Both the position numbers and the translations under genes were made by a program. The notes under the pieces are model-generated. The model made no database searches, had not been told where the DNA came from, and worked only from the letters and a program-made list of their open reading frames with translations. DNA of 64,000 bases from Actinostola sp. cb2023 (taxonomy: Eukaryota > Cnidaria > Anthozoa > Actiniaria > Actinostolidae): assembly GCA_033675265.1 (NCBI GenBank), contig JAUJYZ010001578.1:116001-180000 (forward strand). The letters are read 5' to 3'. Positions 51,861 to 63,758 of this stretch are shown piece after piece. Position 1 is the first letter of the stretch; each line of letters opens with the position of its first letter.

Positions 51861-54800
51861 TCGAGAGATTTCAATTACAGTGATTACAGTATATGAGAAA
51901 CAAAAACGGGGTTTTGTAAAGGTGGTCGCTTAAGGGAGATGGTCGCTTACGAGATATTTGAATTACAGTGATTACAGTTTATGAGAAACAAAACAGGGTT
52001 TTGTAAAGGTGGTCGCTTAAGGGAGATGGTCGCTTACGAGATATTTCAATTAAAGTGATTACAGTATATGAGAAACAAAAACGGGGTTTTGTAAAGGTGG
52101 TCGCTTAAGGGAGATGGTCGCTTACGAGAGATTTTAATTACAGTGATTACAGTATATGAGAAACAAAACGGGGTTTTGTAAAGGTGGTCGCTTAAAGGGA
52201 GATGGTCGCTTACGAGATATTTTAATTACAGTGATTACAGTATATGAGAAACAAAACGGGGTTTTGTAAAGGTGGTCGCTTAAGGGAGATGGTCGCTTAC
52301 GAGATATTTTAATTAAAGTGATTACAGTATATGAGAAACAAAACAGGGTTTTGTAAAGGTGGTCGCTTATGGGAGATGGTCGCTTACGAGAGATTCCAAT
52401 GACAGTGATTACAGTATATGAGAAACAAAACAGGGTTTTGTAAAGGTGGTCGCTTAAGGGAGATGGTCGCTTACGAGATATTTCAATTACAGTGATTACA
52501 GTATATGAGAAACAAAACAGGGTTTTGTAAAGGTGGTCGCTTAAGGGAGATGGTCGACTACGAGATATTTTAATTACAGTGATTACAGTATATGAGAAAC
52601 AAAACAGGGTTTTGTAAAGGTGGTCGCTTAAGGGAGATGGTCGCTGACGAGAGATTTCAATTACAGTGATTACAGTATATGAGAAACAAAACAGGGTTTT
52701 GTAAAGGTGGTCGCTTAAGGGAGATGGTCGCTTACGAGATATTTCAATTACAGTGATTACAGTATATGAGAAACAAAACAGGGTTTTGTAAAGGTGGTCG
52801 CTTAAGGGAGATGGTCGACTACGAGATATTTTAATTACAGTGATTACAGTATATGAGAAACAAAACAGGGTTTTGTAAAGGTGGTCGCTTAAGGGAGATG
52901 GTCGCTGACGAGAGATTTCAATTACAGTGATTACAGTATATGAGAAACAAAACAGGGTTTTGTAAAGGTGGTCGCTTAAGGGAGATGGTCGCTTACGAGA
53001 GATTTCAATTACAGTATATGAGAAACAAAACGGGGTTTTGTAAAGGTGGTCGCTTAAGGGAGATGGTCGCTTACGAGAGATTTCAATTACAGTGATTACA
53101 GTATATGAGAAACAAAACAGGGTTTTGTAAAGGTGGTCGCTTAAGGGAGATGGTCGCTGACGAGAGATTTCAATTACAGTGATTACAGTATATGAGAAAC
53201 AAAACAGGGTTTTGTAAAGGTGGTCGCTTAAGGGAGATGGTCGCTTACGAGAGATTTCAATTACAGTGATTACAGTATATGAGAAACAAAACGGGGTTTT
53301 GTAAAGGTGGTCGCTTAAGGGAGATGGTCGCTTACGAGAGATTTCTATTACAGTGATTACAGTATATTAGAAACAAAACAGGGTTTTGTAAAGGTGGTCG
53401 CTTAAGGGAGATGGTCGCTTACGAGATATTTCAATTACAGTGATTACAGTATATGAGAAACAAAACGGGGTTTGGTAAAGGTGGTCGCTTAAGGGAGATG
53501 GTCGCTTACGAGATATTTCAATTACAGTGATTACAGTATATGAGAAACAAAACAGGGTTTTGTAAAGGTGGTCGCTTAAGGGAGATGGTCGCTTACGAGA
53601 GATTTCAATTACAGTGATTACAGTATATGAGAAACAAAACGGGGTTTTGTAAAGGTGGTCGCTTAAGGGAGATGGTCGCTTACGAGAGATTTCAATTACA
53701 GTGATTACAGTATATGAGAAACAAAACAGGGTTTTGTAAAGGTGGTCGCTTAAGGGAGATGGTCGCTTACGAGAGATTTCAATTACAGTGATTACAGTAT
53801 ATGAGAAACAAAACGGGGTTTTGTAAAGGTGGTCGCTTAAGGGAGATGGTCGCTTACGAGAGATTTCAATTAGAGTGATTACAGTATATGAGAAACAAAA
53901 CGGGGTTTTGTAAAGGTGGTCGCTTAAGGGAGATGGTCGCTTACGAGAGATTTCAATTAGAGTGATTACAGTATATGAGAAACAAAACGGGGTTTGGTAA
54001 AGGTGGTCGCTTAAGGGAGATGGTCGCTTACGAGAGATTTTAATTACAGTGATTACAGTATATGAGAAACAAAACGGGGTTTTGTAAAGGTGGTCGCTTA
54101 AAGGGAGATGGTCGCTTACGAGAGATTTCAATTACAGTGATTACAGTATATGAGAAACAAAACAGGGTTTTGGGTCGCTTATGGGAGATGGTCGCTTACG
54201 AGATATTTCAATTACAGTGATTACAGTATATGAGAAACAAAACAGGGTTTGGTAAAGGTGGTCGCTTAAGGGAGATGGTCGCTGACGAGAGATTTCAATT
54301 ACAGTGATTACAGTATATGAGAAACAAAACAGGGTTTTGTAAAGGTGGTCGCTTAAGGGAGATGGTCGCTTACGAGAGATTTCAATTACAGTGATTACAG
54401 TATATGAGAAACAAAACGGGGTTTTGTAAAGGTGGTCGCTTAAGGGAGATGGTCGCTTACGAGAGATTTCAATTACAGTGATTACAGTATATGAGAAACA
54501 AAACGGGGTTTTGTAAAGGTGGTCGCTTAAGGGAGATGGTCGCTTACGAGAGATTTCAATTACAGTGATTACAGTATATGAGAAACAAAACGGGGTTTTG
54601 TAAAGGTGGTCGCTTAAGGGAGATGGTCGCTTACGAGAGATTTCAATTACAGTGATTACAGTATATGAGAAACAAAACGGGGTTTTGTAAAGGTGGTCGC
54701 TTAAGGGAAATGGTCGCTTACGAGAGATTTCAATTAGAGTGATTACAGTATATGAGAAACAAAACGGGGTTTTGTAAAGGTGGTCGCTTAAGGGAGATGG

Positions 54801-57650
54801 TCGCTGACGAGAGATTTCAATTACAGTGATTACAGTATATGAGAAACAAAACGGGGTTTTGTAAAGGTGGTCGCTTAAGGGAGATGGTCGCTTACGAGAG
54901 ATTTCAATTAGAGTGATTACAGTATATGAGAAACAAAACGGGGGTTTGGTAAAGGTGGTCGCTTAAGGGAGATGGTCGCTTACGAGAGATTTCAATTAGA
55001 GTGATTACAGTATATGAGAAACAAAACGGGGTTTTGTAAAGGTGGTCGCTTAAGGGAGATGGTCGCTTACGAGAGATTCCAATTACAGTGATTACAGTAT
55101 ATGAGAAACAAAACAGGGTTTGGTAAAGGTGGTCGCTTAAGGGAGATGGTCGCTGACGAGAGATTTCAATTACAGTGATTACAGTATATGAGAAACAAAA
55201 CAGGGTTTTGTAAAGGTGGTCGCTTAAGGGAGATGGTCGCTTACGAGAGATTTCAATTACAGTGATTACAGTATATGAGAAACAAAACGGGGTTTTGTAA
55301 AGGTGGTCGCTTAAGGGAGATGGTCGCTTACGAGAGATTTCAATTACAGTGATTACAGTATATGAGAAACAAAACGGGGTTTTGTAAAGGTGGTCGCTTA
55401 AGGGAGATGGTCGCTGACGAGAGATTTCAATTACAGTGATTACAGTATATGAGAAACAAAACAGGGTTTTGTAAAGGTGGTCGCTTAAGGGAGATGGTCG
55501 CTTACGAGAGATTTCAATTACAGTGATTACAGTATATGAGAAACAAAACGGGGTTTTGTAAAGGTGGTCGCTTAAGGGAGATGGTCGCTTACGAGAGATT
55601 TCAATTACAGTGATTACAGTATATGAGAAACAAAACGGGGTTTTGTAAAGGTGGTCGCTTAAGGGAGATGGTCGCTTACGAGAGATTTCAATTAGAGTGA
55701 TTACAGTATATGAGAAACAAAACGGGGTTTTGTAAAGGTGGTCGCTTAAGGGAGATGGTCGCTTACGAGAGATTTCAATTAGAGTGATTACAGTATATGA
55801 GAAACAAAACGGGGTTTGGTAAAGGTGGTCGCTTAAGGGAGATGGTCGCTTACGAGAGATTTTAATTACAGTGATTACAGTATATGAGAAACAAAACGGG
55901 GTTTTGTAAAGGTGGTCGCTTAAAGGGAGATGGTCGCTTACGAGAGATTTCAATTACAGTGATTACAGTATATGAGAAACAAAACAGGGTTTTGGGTCGC
56001 TTATGGGAGATGGTCGCTTACGAGATATTTCAATTACAGTGATTACAGTATATGAGAAACAAAACAGGGTTTGGTAAAGGTGGTCGCTTAAGGGAGATGG
56101 TCGCTGACGAGAGATTTCAATTACAGTGATTACAGTATATGAGAAACAAAACAGGGTTTTGTAAAGGTGGTCGCTTAAGGGAGATGGTCGCTTACGAGAG
56201 ATTTCAATTACAGTGATTACAGTATATGAGAAACAAAACGGGGTTTTGTAAAGGTGGTCGCTTAAGGGAGATGGTCGCTTACGAGAGATTTCAATTACAG
56301 TGATTACAGTATATGAGAAACAAAACGGGGTTTTGTAAAGGTGGTCGCTTAAGGGAGATGGTCGCTTACGAGAGATTTCAATTACAGTGATTACAGTATA
56401 TGAGAAACAAAACGGGGTTTTGTAAAGGTGGTCGCTTAAGGGAGATGGTCGCTTACGAGAGATTTCAATTACAGTGATTACAGTATATGAGAAACAAAAC
56501 GGGGTTTTGTAAAGGTGGTCGCTTAAGGGAAATGGTCGCTTACGAGAGATTTCAATTAGAGTGATTACAGTATATGAGAAACAAAACGGGGTTTTGTAAA
56601 GGTGGTCGCTTAAGGGAGATGGTCGCTGACGAGAGATTTCAATTACAGTGATTACAGTATATGAGAAACAAAACGGGGTTTTGTAAAGGTGGTCGCTTAA
56701 GGGAGATGGTCGCTTACGAGAGATTTCAATTAGAGTGATTACAGTATATGAGAAACAAAACGGGGTTTGGTAAAGGTGGTCGCTTAAGGGAGATGGTCGC
56801 TTACGAGAGATTTCAATTAGAGTGATTACAGTATATGAGAAACAAAACGGGGTTTTGTAAAGGTGGTCGCTTAAGGGAGATGGTCGCTTACGAGAGATTC
56901 CAATTACAGTGATTACAGTATATGAGAAACAAAACAGGGTTTGGTAAAGGTGGTCGCTTAAGGGAGATGGTCGCTGACGAGAGATTTCAATTACAGTGAT
57001 TACAGTATATGAGAAACAAAACAGGGTTTTGTAAAGGTGGTCGCTTAAGGGAGATGGTCGCTTACGAGAGATTTCAATTACAGTGATTACAGTATATGAG
57101 AAACAAAACGGGGTTTTGTAAAGGTGGTCGCTTAAGGGAGATGGTCGCTTACGAGAGATTTCAATTACAGTGATTACAGTATATGAGAAACAAAACGGGG
57201 TTTTGTAAAGGTGGTCGCTTAAGGGAGATGGTCGCTTACGAGAGATTTCAATTAGAGTGATTACAGTATATGAGAAACAAAACGGGGTTTTGTAAAGGTG
57301 GTCGCTTAAGGGAGATGGTCGCTTACGAGAGATTTCAATTAGAGTGATTACAGTATATGAGAAACAAAACGGGGTTTGGTAAAGGTGGTCGCTTAAGGGA
57401 GATGGTCGCTTACGAGAGATTTTAATTACAGTGATTACAGTATATGAGAAACAAAACGGGGTTTTGTAAAGGTGGTCGCTTAAAGGGAGATGGTCGCTTA
57501 CGAGAGATTTCAATTACAGTGATTACAGTATATGAGAAACAAAACAGGGTTTTGGGTCGCTTATGGGAGATGGTCGCTTACGAGATATTTCAATTACAGT
57601 GATTACAGTATATGAGAAACAAAACGGGGTTTTGTAAAGGTGGTCGCTTA
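51861..57650 (+). repeat. 87-bp satellite (about 66 units) with higher-order structure
   Basis: Unit: GATTTCAATTACAGTGATTA, CAGTATATGAGAAACAAAAC, AGGGTTTTGTAAAGGTGGTC, GCTTAAGGGAGATGGTCGCT, TACGAGA. Because 87 = 3 x 29 and the minus strand lacks stops in one frame, it produces 250- to 516-residue periodic frames. These shift whenever a monomer has an indel and share no start context, so I do not call them genes. A shortened monomer (GGGTTTTGGGTCGCTTATGG) recurs at about 54165, 55987 and 57547, marking higher-order units of 1,822 and 1,560 bp. Between 52550 and 52811 a marker (GGTCGACTACGAG) repeats every 3 monomers (261 bp). Confidence 0.95.
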
Positions 57651-57999
57651 ATTATAAGGTGACTCAAAGTAGTTTTTTACTAATCACATACACTTCTACT
57701 TTTCCTAGACCGATCAAAACGACTTTTGCACCAGTTATCCGGCAAAGACTGATGGAAATTTAGAATTATCTCAATTCCAGCTCGATCGAGGTTTCCTTGG
57801 CAACGATAAACAAAGATCGTTGAAATCAGTTTTTCTAAACTATCTCAAGATTTCGATGAGCTCCAGACAAGCGACTATATGGGTAATAAACTACATACTA
57901 AGGCAACGTAGTTGAGAGACAGAATTCCAACTTGTTGATTAGAGCGATTTTGAATAATATTGCATAAAGAATGTTTGCTTAATTAGTTCATGCAGTACT
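57651..57999. other. Unassigned single-copy DNA after the satellite
   Basis: AATTATAAGGTGACTCAAAG at 57651 resembles the end of the foldback at 34057 (AAGGTGACTCCAAC). Otherwise no repeat, RNA gene or exon was recognised. Confidence 0.4.
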
Positions 58000-58275
58000 T
58001 ACAGCAACTATAGTGGTACAACAGGCAACGTACACAAAGATGACTGTTATTTATTGATTAGTTCATGAAGTACTTACAGGAACTATAGTGGTACAACAGG
58101 TTACGTACACAAAGATGACTGTTATTTATTCATTAGTTCATGAAGTACTTACAGGAACTATAGTGGTACAACAGGCTACGTACACAAAGATGACTGTTAT
58201 TTATTCATTAGTTCATGAAGTACTTACAGAAACTATAGTGGTACAACAGGCTACGAACACGAAGATGACTGTTTA
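58000..58275 (+). repeat. 75-bp tandem repeat (about 3.7 copies)
   Basis: TTAGTTCATGAAGTACTTAC, AGGAACTATAGTGGTACAAC, AGGCTACGTACACAAAGATG, ACTGTTATTTATT repeated with a 75-bp period, a multiple of 3, which gives an artefactual 25-residue-periodic frame. Confidence 0.92.
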
Positions 58276-58293
58276 ACAAATAGAAAACGTTTC

Positions 58294-58324
<31 letters not shown>

Positions 58325-58463
58325 GGAAGTTTGGAAGAAGTCGAGAGCTATTGTGTAAAACCGAGCCGTAGGCGAGGTTTTACACAGAGCTCGAGACTTC
58401 TCCCAAACTTTTCCGAGTGTTTATATCAGGCTATGTAAACACGGGAAAACGTTTTCTATTTGT
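58274..58463. mobile_element. Foldback MITE, AACAAATAGAAAACG ends
   Basis: AACAAATAGAAAACGTTTCC then CGTGTTTACATAGCCTGATA pairs with its complement, arms of about 85 bp. The centre GAGCCGTAGGCGAGGTTTTA is GC-richer. Non-coding. Confidence 0.85.
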
Positions 58464-58899
58464 TTTATAAAATAACTACAAGGATTTCTTTCGTAAAACT
58501 CCTTTATTTACGCGGAGATTTTAGTGATCAAAATTTCAATTCTCCTGAAAAGCGTCAGAAATCGCCCATCATCCAATCAAATCTCGCGACAGAAATCAAA
58601 ATGGCAAAGCGACTCGACAACATTTATCTGTGCAGTTTACTGTTTTGTATGGCGTTCCGTTACGGACAAAAATATGAAAACATTGATATCATATCAGTTT
58701 GAGAAAACACTGTAAACGAAGTTGAAACGACATAACTCGAAGTCCAAAATACAAATAACGAAGTTCAAGATTTCAACTCCATAATATCTGAAATGAAGTT
58801 GAAATGATATAATTTGAAGTCCAAAATTTCAAATGACAAGCTAGATTAATTGAACTTTATAGATTTTTCAAAATGAAGTTCAAATAAACGATAAAACGT
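58464..58899. other. Intergenic, no gene seen
   Basis: Contains a short frame from ATGGCAAAGCGACTC (58601), about 33 residues, with no support. CGAAGTTGAAACGACATAAC and related AAGTTGAAATGATATAAT motifs repeat at 58718 and 58792. Confidence 0.4.
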
Positions 58900-59221
58900 T
58901 TTAATCTAAACATGTTTCGACGAAGTTCAAAATGCATGCGTGGTTTCAACATACAATCGAACAAAAATTCCAACTCGAAAGATCAGCAATCGAAGTCGAA
59001 AACTCGAGAACTTGAACTCGAAAGGAAACGGAAGTAAAACTCAAGGCGGAAGTTTAAGAATACCGGAAGTAAATATAACGGACGTTCTGCACATGCATGC
59101 ATCACGTGCCAATCCACAAGGATTCATCCATCCATCCATTCATACATTCATATTACCTGTCACCAAATACCAACATACTTACCATAAAGCATTAGGGCAA
59201 GGGACATTGTAAGTCCTTCGA

Positions 59222-59606
59222 ACTATTCCAGGGGGGAGTGTGTGGGGGGGGGGGGGGGGGGGGGGGTACTCCCATATATATGGTATGGTTTTTGAACCTC
59301 CAGATCCTTAAATTGGGTACCATATTTTACTTTTTCGCCATAAAGTAAAATATTCGATCTTTAATTTGAGAACACTTTTTTTATTTTGACTAAAAAATCC
59401 GCTTAGCGTAACCGCAGCTAGCGTATGTACTTCTGATATTAGCGATTTCCACAGGAATACTATTAACTTTTTCCTTAAATTGGGTTTATATTTCAGTGAC
59501 ATTGGAAAGGGTATGAATTTTCCAATTCTTCATCCTTAATAGGGTCAGGGTTTCGACATCCCGGGGGCACACCCCTATCCTAACTTTCCGGGAGTACCCC
59601 CCGTGC
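59222..59606. mobile_element. GGGGGTACTCCC element nested in the transposon
   Basis: G-run followed by GGGGTACTCCCATATATATG at the left (59238-59285) and CCGGGAGTACCCCCCGTGC at the right. Interior AT-rich. It lies immediately after the point where transposase homology is lost, so it probably truncated that gene. The left border contains an uninterrupted G run of over 20 bases. Confidence 0.65.
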
Positions 59607-59611
59607 ATTTC

Positions 59612-60256
59612 TCAATGATGAAGTGTACTGGATCCACTCTGCGAAGTGAACGAAGTACACGGTATCTCTGAAGTACCAGTCCCTGCTGTCTCAGTGCACC
59701 TTGAACTAATCTCAATCCTACACCTTGGTGTAGTACTAAGTATTTGGCGGGCGTGGTTGTCTATTTCACTGTCAGAAATATTGTTGTACTCTCTCCCTTC
59801 TACATTCATACCTAGTTCGTGACGTCTTCGACGTAAAGTTCTCTCAGAAATTCCAAACGTTCGTGATATCTCGCTCCAAGAAAATCTCGCATCTTTGTTT
59901 AATGCTTCAAGCTGCTCTCGAGTTACGCTGAATTTAGGTCTCCCTGGCCCTTGTTGAGACTCGGTTTTAAGAATACTTGTTCCTTTTTGTGAATATTCGT
60001 TCTCTCTCTCCAAGCTAAGGAAAACAATTCTCTGAAAATGAACACGAAGGGCAGTGGTGCGACCCAATATGTATGATAGTTGTTCAATGCAGATCCAAGG
60101 CTGTGACTGTGAGTCCATATGTCCAAACGTGTCCCTAAACCTTGTCAACAAAGTTGATAACGTTCTCTCATATGCGTCCAGTCGTCGAAACAAAAATTCA
60201 GAGGTATCATAAGTTGCAGAGTTCCTTTGAGTTTCTGAAGTTTCTATTAGTCTCAA
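59612..60256 (-). pseudogene. Integrase-like transposase fragment, frameshifted and truncated
   Basis: The readable frame covers an N-terminal region, then GRPKFSVTREQLEALNKD followed by FSWSEISRTFGISERTLRRR and RHELGM, a clear helix-turn-helix. This arrangement is that of the N-terminal part of integrase-core transposase-like proteins common in fish and marine invertebrates (general knowledge; family name uncertain). Just after ISDSEID and ILSTTP the conserved continuation moves to another frame (GLRLVQGALRQQGL, then RSLRRVDPV), so there is a frameshift near 59725. The frame ends where the nested element starts, so the DDE catalytic core is missing. Not functional as it stands. Confidence 0.75.
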
Positions 60257-60545
60257 AAGGGAATTAAAAAATTATTCAGTCAGTTCAGTATTTGGCAACC
60301 ACGCCATGTCTCGCTAGAGCCTGCGTTCCTTGTGGATTGGCACGTGATGCATGCATGTGCAGAACGTCCGTTATATTTACTTCCGGTATTCTTAAACTTC
60401 CGCCTTGAGTTTTACTTCCGTTTCCTTTCGAGTTCAAGTTCTCGAGTTGTCGACTTCGATTGCTGATCTTTCGAGTTGGAATTTTTGTTCGATTGTATGT
60501 TGAAACCACGCATTTTGAACTTCGTCGAAACATGTTTAGATTAAG

Positions 60546-61120
60546 AGGAGATTTTTTTACGAACGCGCGTATTGAGCGCCAAAAACCAATAGCATGGAGA
60601 ATACGTTTTGTACAAGGCTAAACTGCTTTAGCAAAGAGTTCAAGCTATTTGGGATGGTTTTTGACCGATAAAAGTGAAATTAGAGTGTTAATCCAAAGTG
60701 AAAATTTGATTTGAAAACTGTCCACATGGGCTAGATCTGTATATTTACTATTTATTGCTGATGTTTTCCCCTGAATTAGCTCAAATTTGAAACAAAAAGC
60801 AGGAAAATGGCTTTGTACAACGCTAAAACAGCTTTAAACAGACAATTTACTTTGTTTTTAATAGCTTGTGCTTAGTTAAAATAAAATTAGAGTGTTAATC
60901 CGAAGCGAAAATCGAAAGTCAAACTGTTCAAAAGCGCTCATCATTTTGGCGCTTTTCGCGGATATTACGCGATGTTCAAATAAATATCCTCTTAAAAAAG
61001 GAAGTTATACGCTGTGTTATATGTACATCATTTATCAGTCAGACAGCGCAGTTTTCTTATATTTGTCGACAATAAACAGCGGTTTTGGTTATCTGCAGTA
61101 TGAGACTCACATAAAATTAT
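60546..61120. other. Intergenic, no gene seen
   Basis: Two related stretches, TTAGAGTGTTAATCCAAAGT (60681) and TTAGAGTGTTAATCCGAAGC (60887), mark an imperfect roughly 205-bp duplication. No protein or RNA gene recognised. Confidence 0.5.
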
Positions 61121-61310
61121 ATACCCTGTTCAGGACAGAGAGGCCAAAAACCATACCCTGTCAAGCGGCACATCCCCGTATAGCCCATACGCCCCCCGGG
61201 CGATTTTAGCACCCCGAAGGTAGTGACCACCCGAAAGTAGCGATCCCCCGAAAGTAACAGTTACCTAAAGTTGCTAAATCCGAAAGTAACGACCTCGCTA
61301 CTTTCGGAAC
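61120..61310. repeat. CCCCGTATAGCCCATA repeat plus AAAGTAGCGAxC motifs
   Basis: ACCATACCCTGTCAAGCGGC, ACATCCCCGTATAGCCCATA (compare 39210-39245), followed by CCCGAAAGTAGCGATC, CCGAAAGTAACAG and inverted GCTACTTTCGG. A fragmentary interspersed repeat. Confidence 0.55.
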
Positions 61311-61675
61311 TTTACGGTATGCAAAGTTTGACGCTAAAATGTTTTCAAACAAAAAAGGGTTTTGTATGAATTTTTTCCGCCAATTAAATTTTCGTTTGAA
61401 AAATATCAAGTAACTTAAAGCCGTCATATGTCTTCGATTTTATTGTTTCTTTCAAGACAAAAAGATGCATACATAGTGCGTCAAGTCGAAGTGTAAATTT
61501 TAAGTGAATAAGTTTTAAGTTTGGGACAAGCCAGAGAATTGTGGCATGTATCGAAATGTTTAGTCTAAAGGTCTATTAAAAAAGAAAAAAGAAATTAAAA
61601 TTAAAATACAGATTAATTAGTGACTCATCAGTCGCTAGCTGAATATATTAAAAAGGAATGTTCAAGTTACCGTAC

Positions 61676-61763
61676 CTGGACATTAAAAGGGCATTGCTGC
61701 AAGCAGTTAACGAATTCAAACGCCATTGTGCTATTGTTTTTTCTGTTTCCTGATTACCAAATC
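61676..61763 (-). CDS. Candidate internal exon of an unidentified gene
   Basis: On the minus strand, GTTTTTGTTTTCAG precedes 88 open nucleotides ending CCAG|GTACGG. The translation includes FGNQETEKTIAQWRLNSL and ends SNALLMS, protein-like and without simple repeats. Splice sites on both sides are good. No homologue recognised and no partner exon with matching phase found. It could be the second exon after 62825-62940 only if another exon lies between. Confidence 0.4.
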
Positions 61764-62548
61764 CTGAAAACAAAAACACAAGAAAACCTCGTGAAATAAT
61801 ACCAAACTAGCGCGTCAACGCTAAATACTTGTAATTGAAGGATACTCAGACAAACTGTGGCTTCGGGTTATAGGCGGAGTCACAGCTAAAAGCTAGTAGC
61901 TTCCTTTCGAATATGTCCTTGTTCTTCAATTCTGTATTTCCGAAATACTTCGGAGTGTTGACGTATTGAAACCAAGACCAAAAGTTGGGGCCAAAAGTTG
62001 CTTTCTTTAGTCGCTTTTGAAGCCGAGACGACGCTGGTAGATTTCACGATAATATTGTATCACGTGCATACTGATTTGGGTTTCCTGTGTTAAGCGAAAA
62101 ATGCAATGTTTATTATTTTTGTTTACTTAATATTTTTTGTTTATACCCCATGATTACTCCGTAGGATTACTTGTCTTGTGATAGAGCATCGTTTTCGTAG
62201 TGTATTATGCCAATATCTTGATGTTCCAAATACGAGAATCGCTATTTTCCTCAAAAATGAGGTTTTAAAAAAAAAAATGTTGTTAATTTTTAAGCATTTT
62301 TTCTGGATAATTGCTAAAGAAGGAGTAAATTTATTGCAGAATTTCTCGGGAAGTGAAGATTAGTGGAATTCTGCTTCCTCTTTTTCTACTGAGTCATCAA
62401 ACCTAAGAATTTGAATTCATGTTTTTGTCACACGTAAAAGGTTTATCGCGACGGTTTGGGTTTTATTGTGACCGTTGCAGTATGTACCCATTATTCTGTT
62501 TTTACGCACTTGAACAAATGTTACAAATTCCTATTAAAGTCAAAAATA
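61764..62548. other. Unassigned DNA
   Basis: AT-rich. Contains GGGTTTCCTGTG (62082), a solo CACAGG-family end motif. If the exons at 61676 and 62825 belong together this is their intron. Confidence 0.4.
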
Positions 62549-62660
62549 TAATGCTACCACAGGGTACCCAGATGGGAACTGGATGGACTCCCATTTGGGT
62601 AGCCTGTGTAGTTGGGTATTGTATACCTGTGGGTTCCCTGTGGCAAGAGAGCAACGCCTG
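62549..62660. repeat. CACAGGG inverted motif cluster
   Basis: CACAGGGTACCCAGATGGGA at 62560 and TGTGGGTTCCCTGTGG at 62627 are inverted. GGGAACTGGATGGACTCCCA and CATTTGGGTAGCCTGTG lie between. A small, degenerate CACAGG-family element. Confidence 0.55.
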
Positions 62661-62824
62661 TTGATTTTCGTGTTACCATGTACGACGCTCGACTTTCAGT
62701 ACTTCTTATACATGCATACACAATCAAAACATACCAAATGAATATAGTTACAATGAATAGTTTATCGACTAAAACAATGGATATATCAATCGAATGTAAG
62801 TTTGAAGGTTGTATAATTCCTAAC

Positions 62825-62940
62825 TTGTATTCATAGTCTAACCATGATTCTCCTAATACTACAGGTGGACGGTTCAATCTATAGGGATCGAGGCTCCATT
62901 GGCCAGCAGGGTGACCCATCAGGTTGGTAGTTCCCATCAT
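62825..62940 (-). CDS. Candidate coding exon, possibly first exon
   Basis: Minus strand from ATGATGGGAACTACC: MMGTTNLMGHPAGQWS, then LDPYRLNRPPVVLGES and WLDYEYK, after which a GTTAGG donor-like site and AT-rich intron-like sequence follow. The peptide is rich in Trp, Pro and Tyr and unlike surrounding repeat-derived frames. The donor is weak and its phase does not fit the 61676-61763 exon directly. No family recognised. Confidence 0.38.
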
Positions 62941-63478
62941 CCCCTTGAGTATAGCTCAGATGCATCTAGCAGTTACAGTACTGCATGTATATGTACGGCT
63001 ACATGTGTGTACATGCAGTAAACTTTTTGTATGTAAAATGCCTATGCGTACTGTAATTATTAGTACAATATACCATAGAGTGCTCAAGCACTAGCTAAGC
63101 TGCTCAACTGTTGGTTCAGCTAGTAGCTTAAAACCGAAAAAAATTCAAAACATGACTTGAAACTCTATCAGTTCCATAGTCAAGCAATAATAGTCTTCAT
63201 TCTATGCTGCAATATCTTTTCCGTACGCGTCGCGTGCAAGAGACTGTGGCCAAACTGTCTCCCTACCCTACGGCAGGGGATTGTGAAAAACTGGCATAGT
63301 CCATGAAATGGAATTAGCCCATCCTAGAATGACGTATGGCCGGCATTTCTTTTCATGATGAACTCTGAGACACATATATATCCCGTCTACAGGTCTCAAG
63401 TCCTCAGATATATGCTCCGTTCGACGTTCAAAAGACTGCAGGGCTTAGCTAGCGTTTCTGCCGGATGTGCAGGTCAGC
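62941..63478. other. Unassigned DNA at right end
   Basis: Not obviously repetitive. CCGTCTACAG|GTCTCAAGTCC at 63390 followed by an open stretch to TAG (63453) could be a plus-strand exon, but only 19 codons long and unsupported. Confidence 0.35.
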
Positions 63479-63758
63479 AATAGGCCCTTTGCAGTTTACA
63501 GTCACGTGCCAATATATCGCTTGAATAACGAATGAACTGAGCCGAAGATCCCATGGGAACGGCTCTGCTGACTGGCAAGCAAACTTTGAGACGTTGATTG
63601 AGAAAGATCGACAATCAACTGGAGGTTGAAAAATAGCATTTCAAACAGATTTCTTTACTGTCACTACTGATATCATGTAAGATTCTTCAAATAAATAAAG
63701 TCAGATTTTTTTGCCAGTCAGTACAACCACGTGATCGTAATCCTGCAAAGGGCCTATT
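63479..63758. mobile_element. MITE, AATAGGCCCTTTGCAG ends
   Basis: AATAGGCCCTTTGCAG at the left and CTGCAAAGGGCCTATT at the right, each followed inward by a CACGTG. TA lies within the palindromic border, fitting a TA target. Interior of about 245 bp, non-coding. Confidence 0.82.

Larger units (their letters stand above)
58900..60545. mobile_element. DNA transposon with 220-bp TIRs and a broken transposase
   Basis: TTAATCTAAACATGTTTCGA at 58900 and its complement at 60545 begin inverted arms of about 224 bp (58900-59123 and 60321-60545). TTAA at both borders may be the target site. Between them lie a minus-strand transposase-like pseudogene (59612-60256) and a nested GGGGGTACTCCC element (59222-59606). 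Both arms contain a run of CGAA/TCGA motifs and ACGTGCCAATCCACAAGG near their inner ends. It looks like an internally damaged autonomous element. Confidence 0.85.

Noticed and set aside
53367..57513. Minus-strand frames of 254, 349 and 516 residues with a 29-residue period
   Set aside because: The 87-bp satellite unit is 29 codons with no stop in this frame. Starts coincide with an indel monomer, no 5' exon or promoter is seen, and single-base indels break the frame elsewhere in the array.
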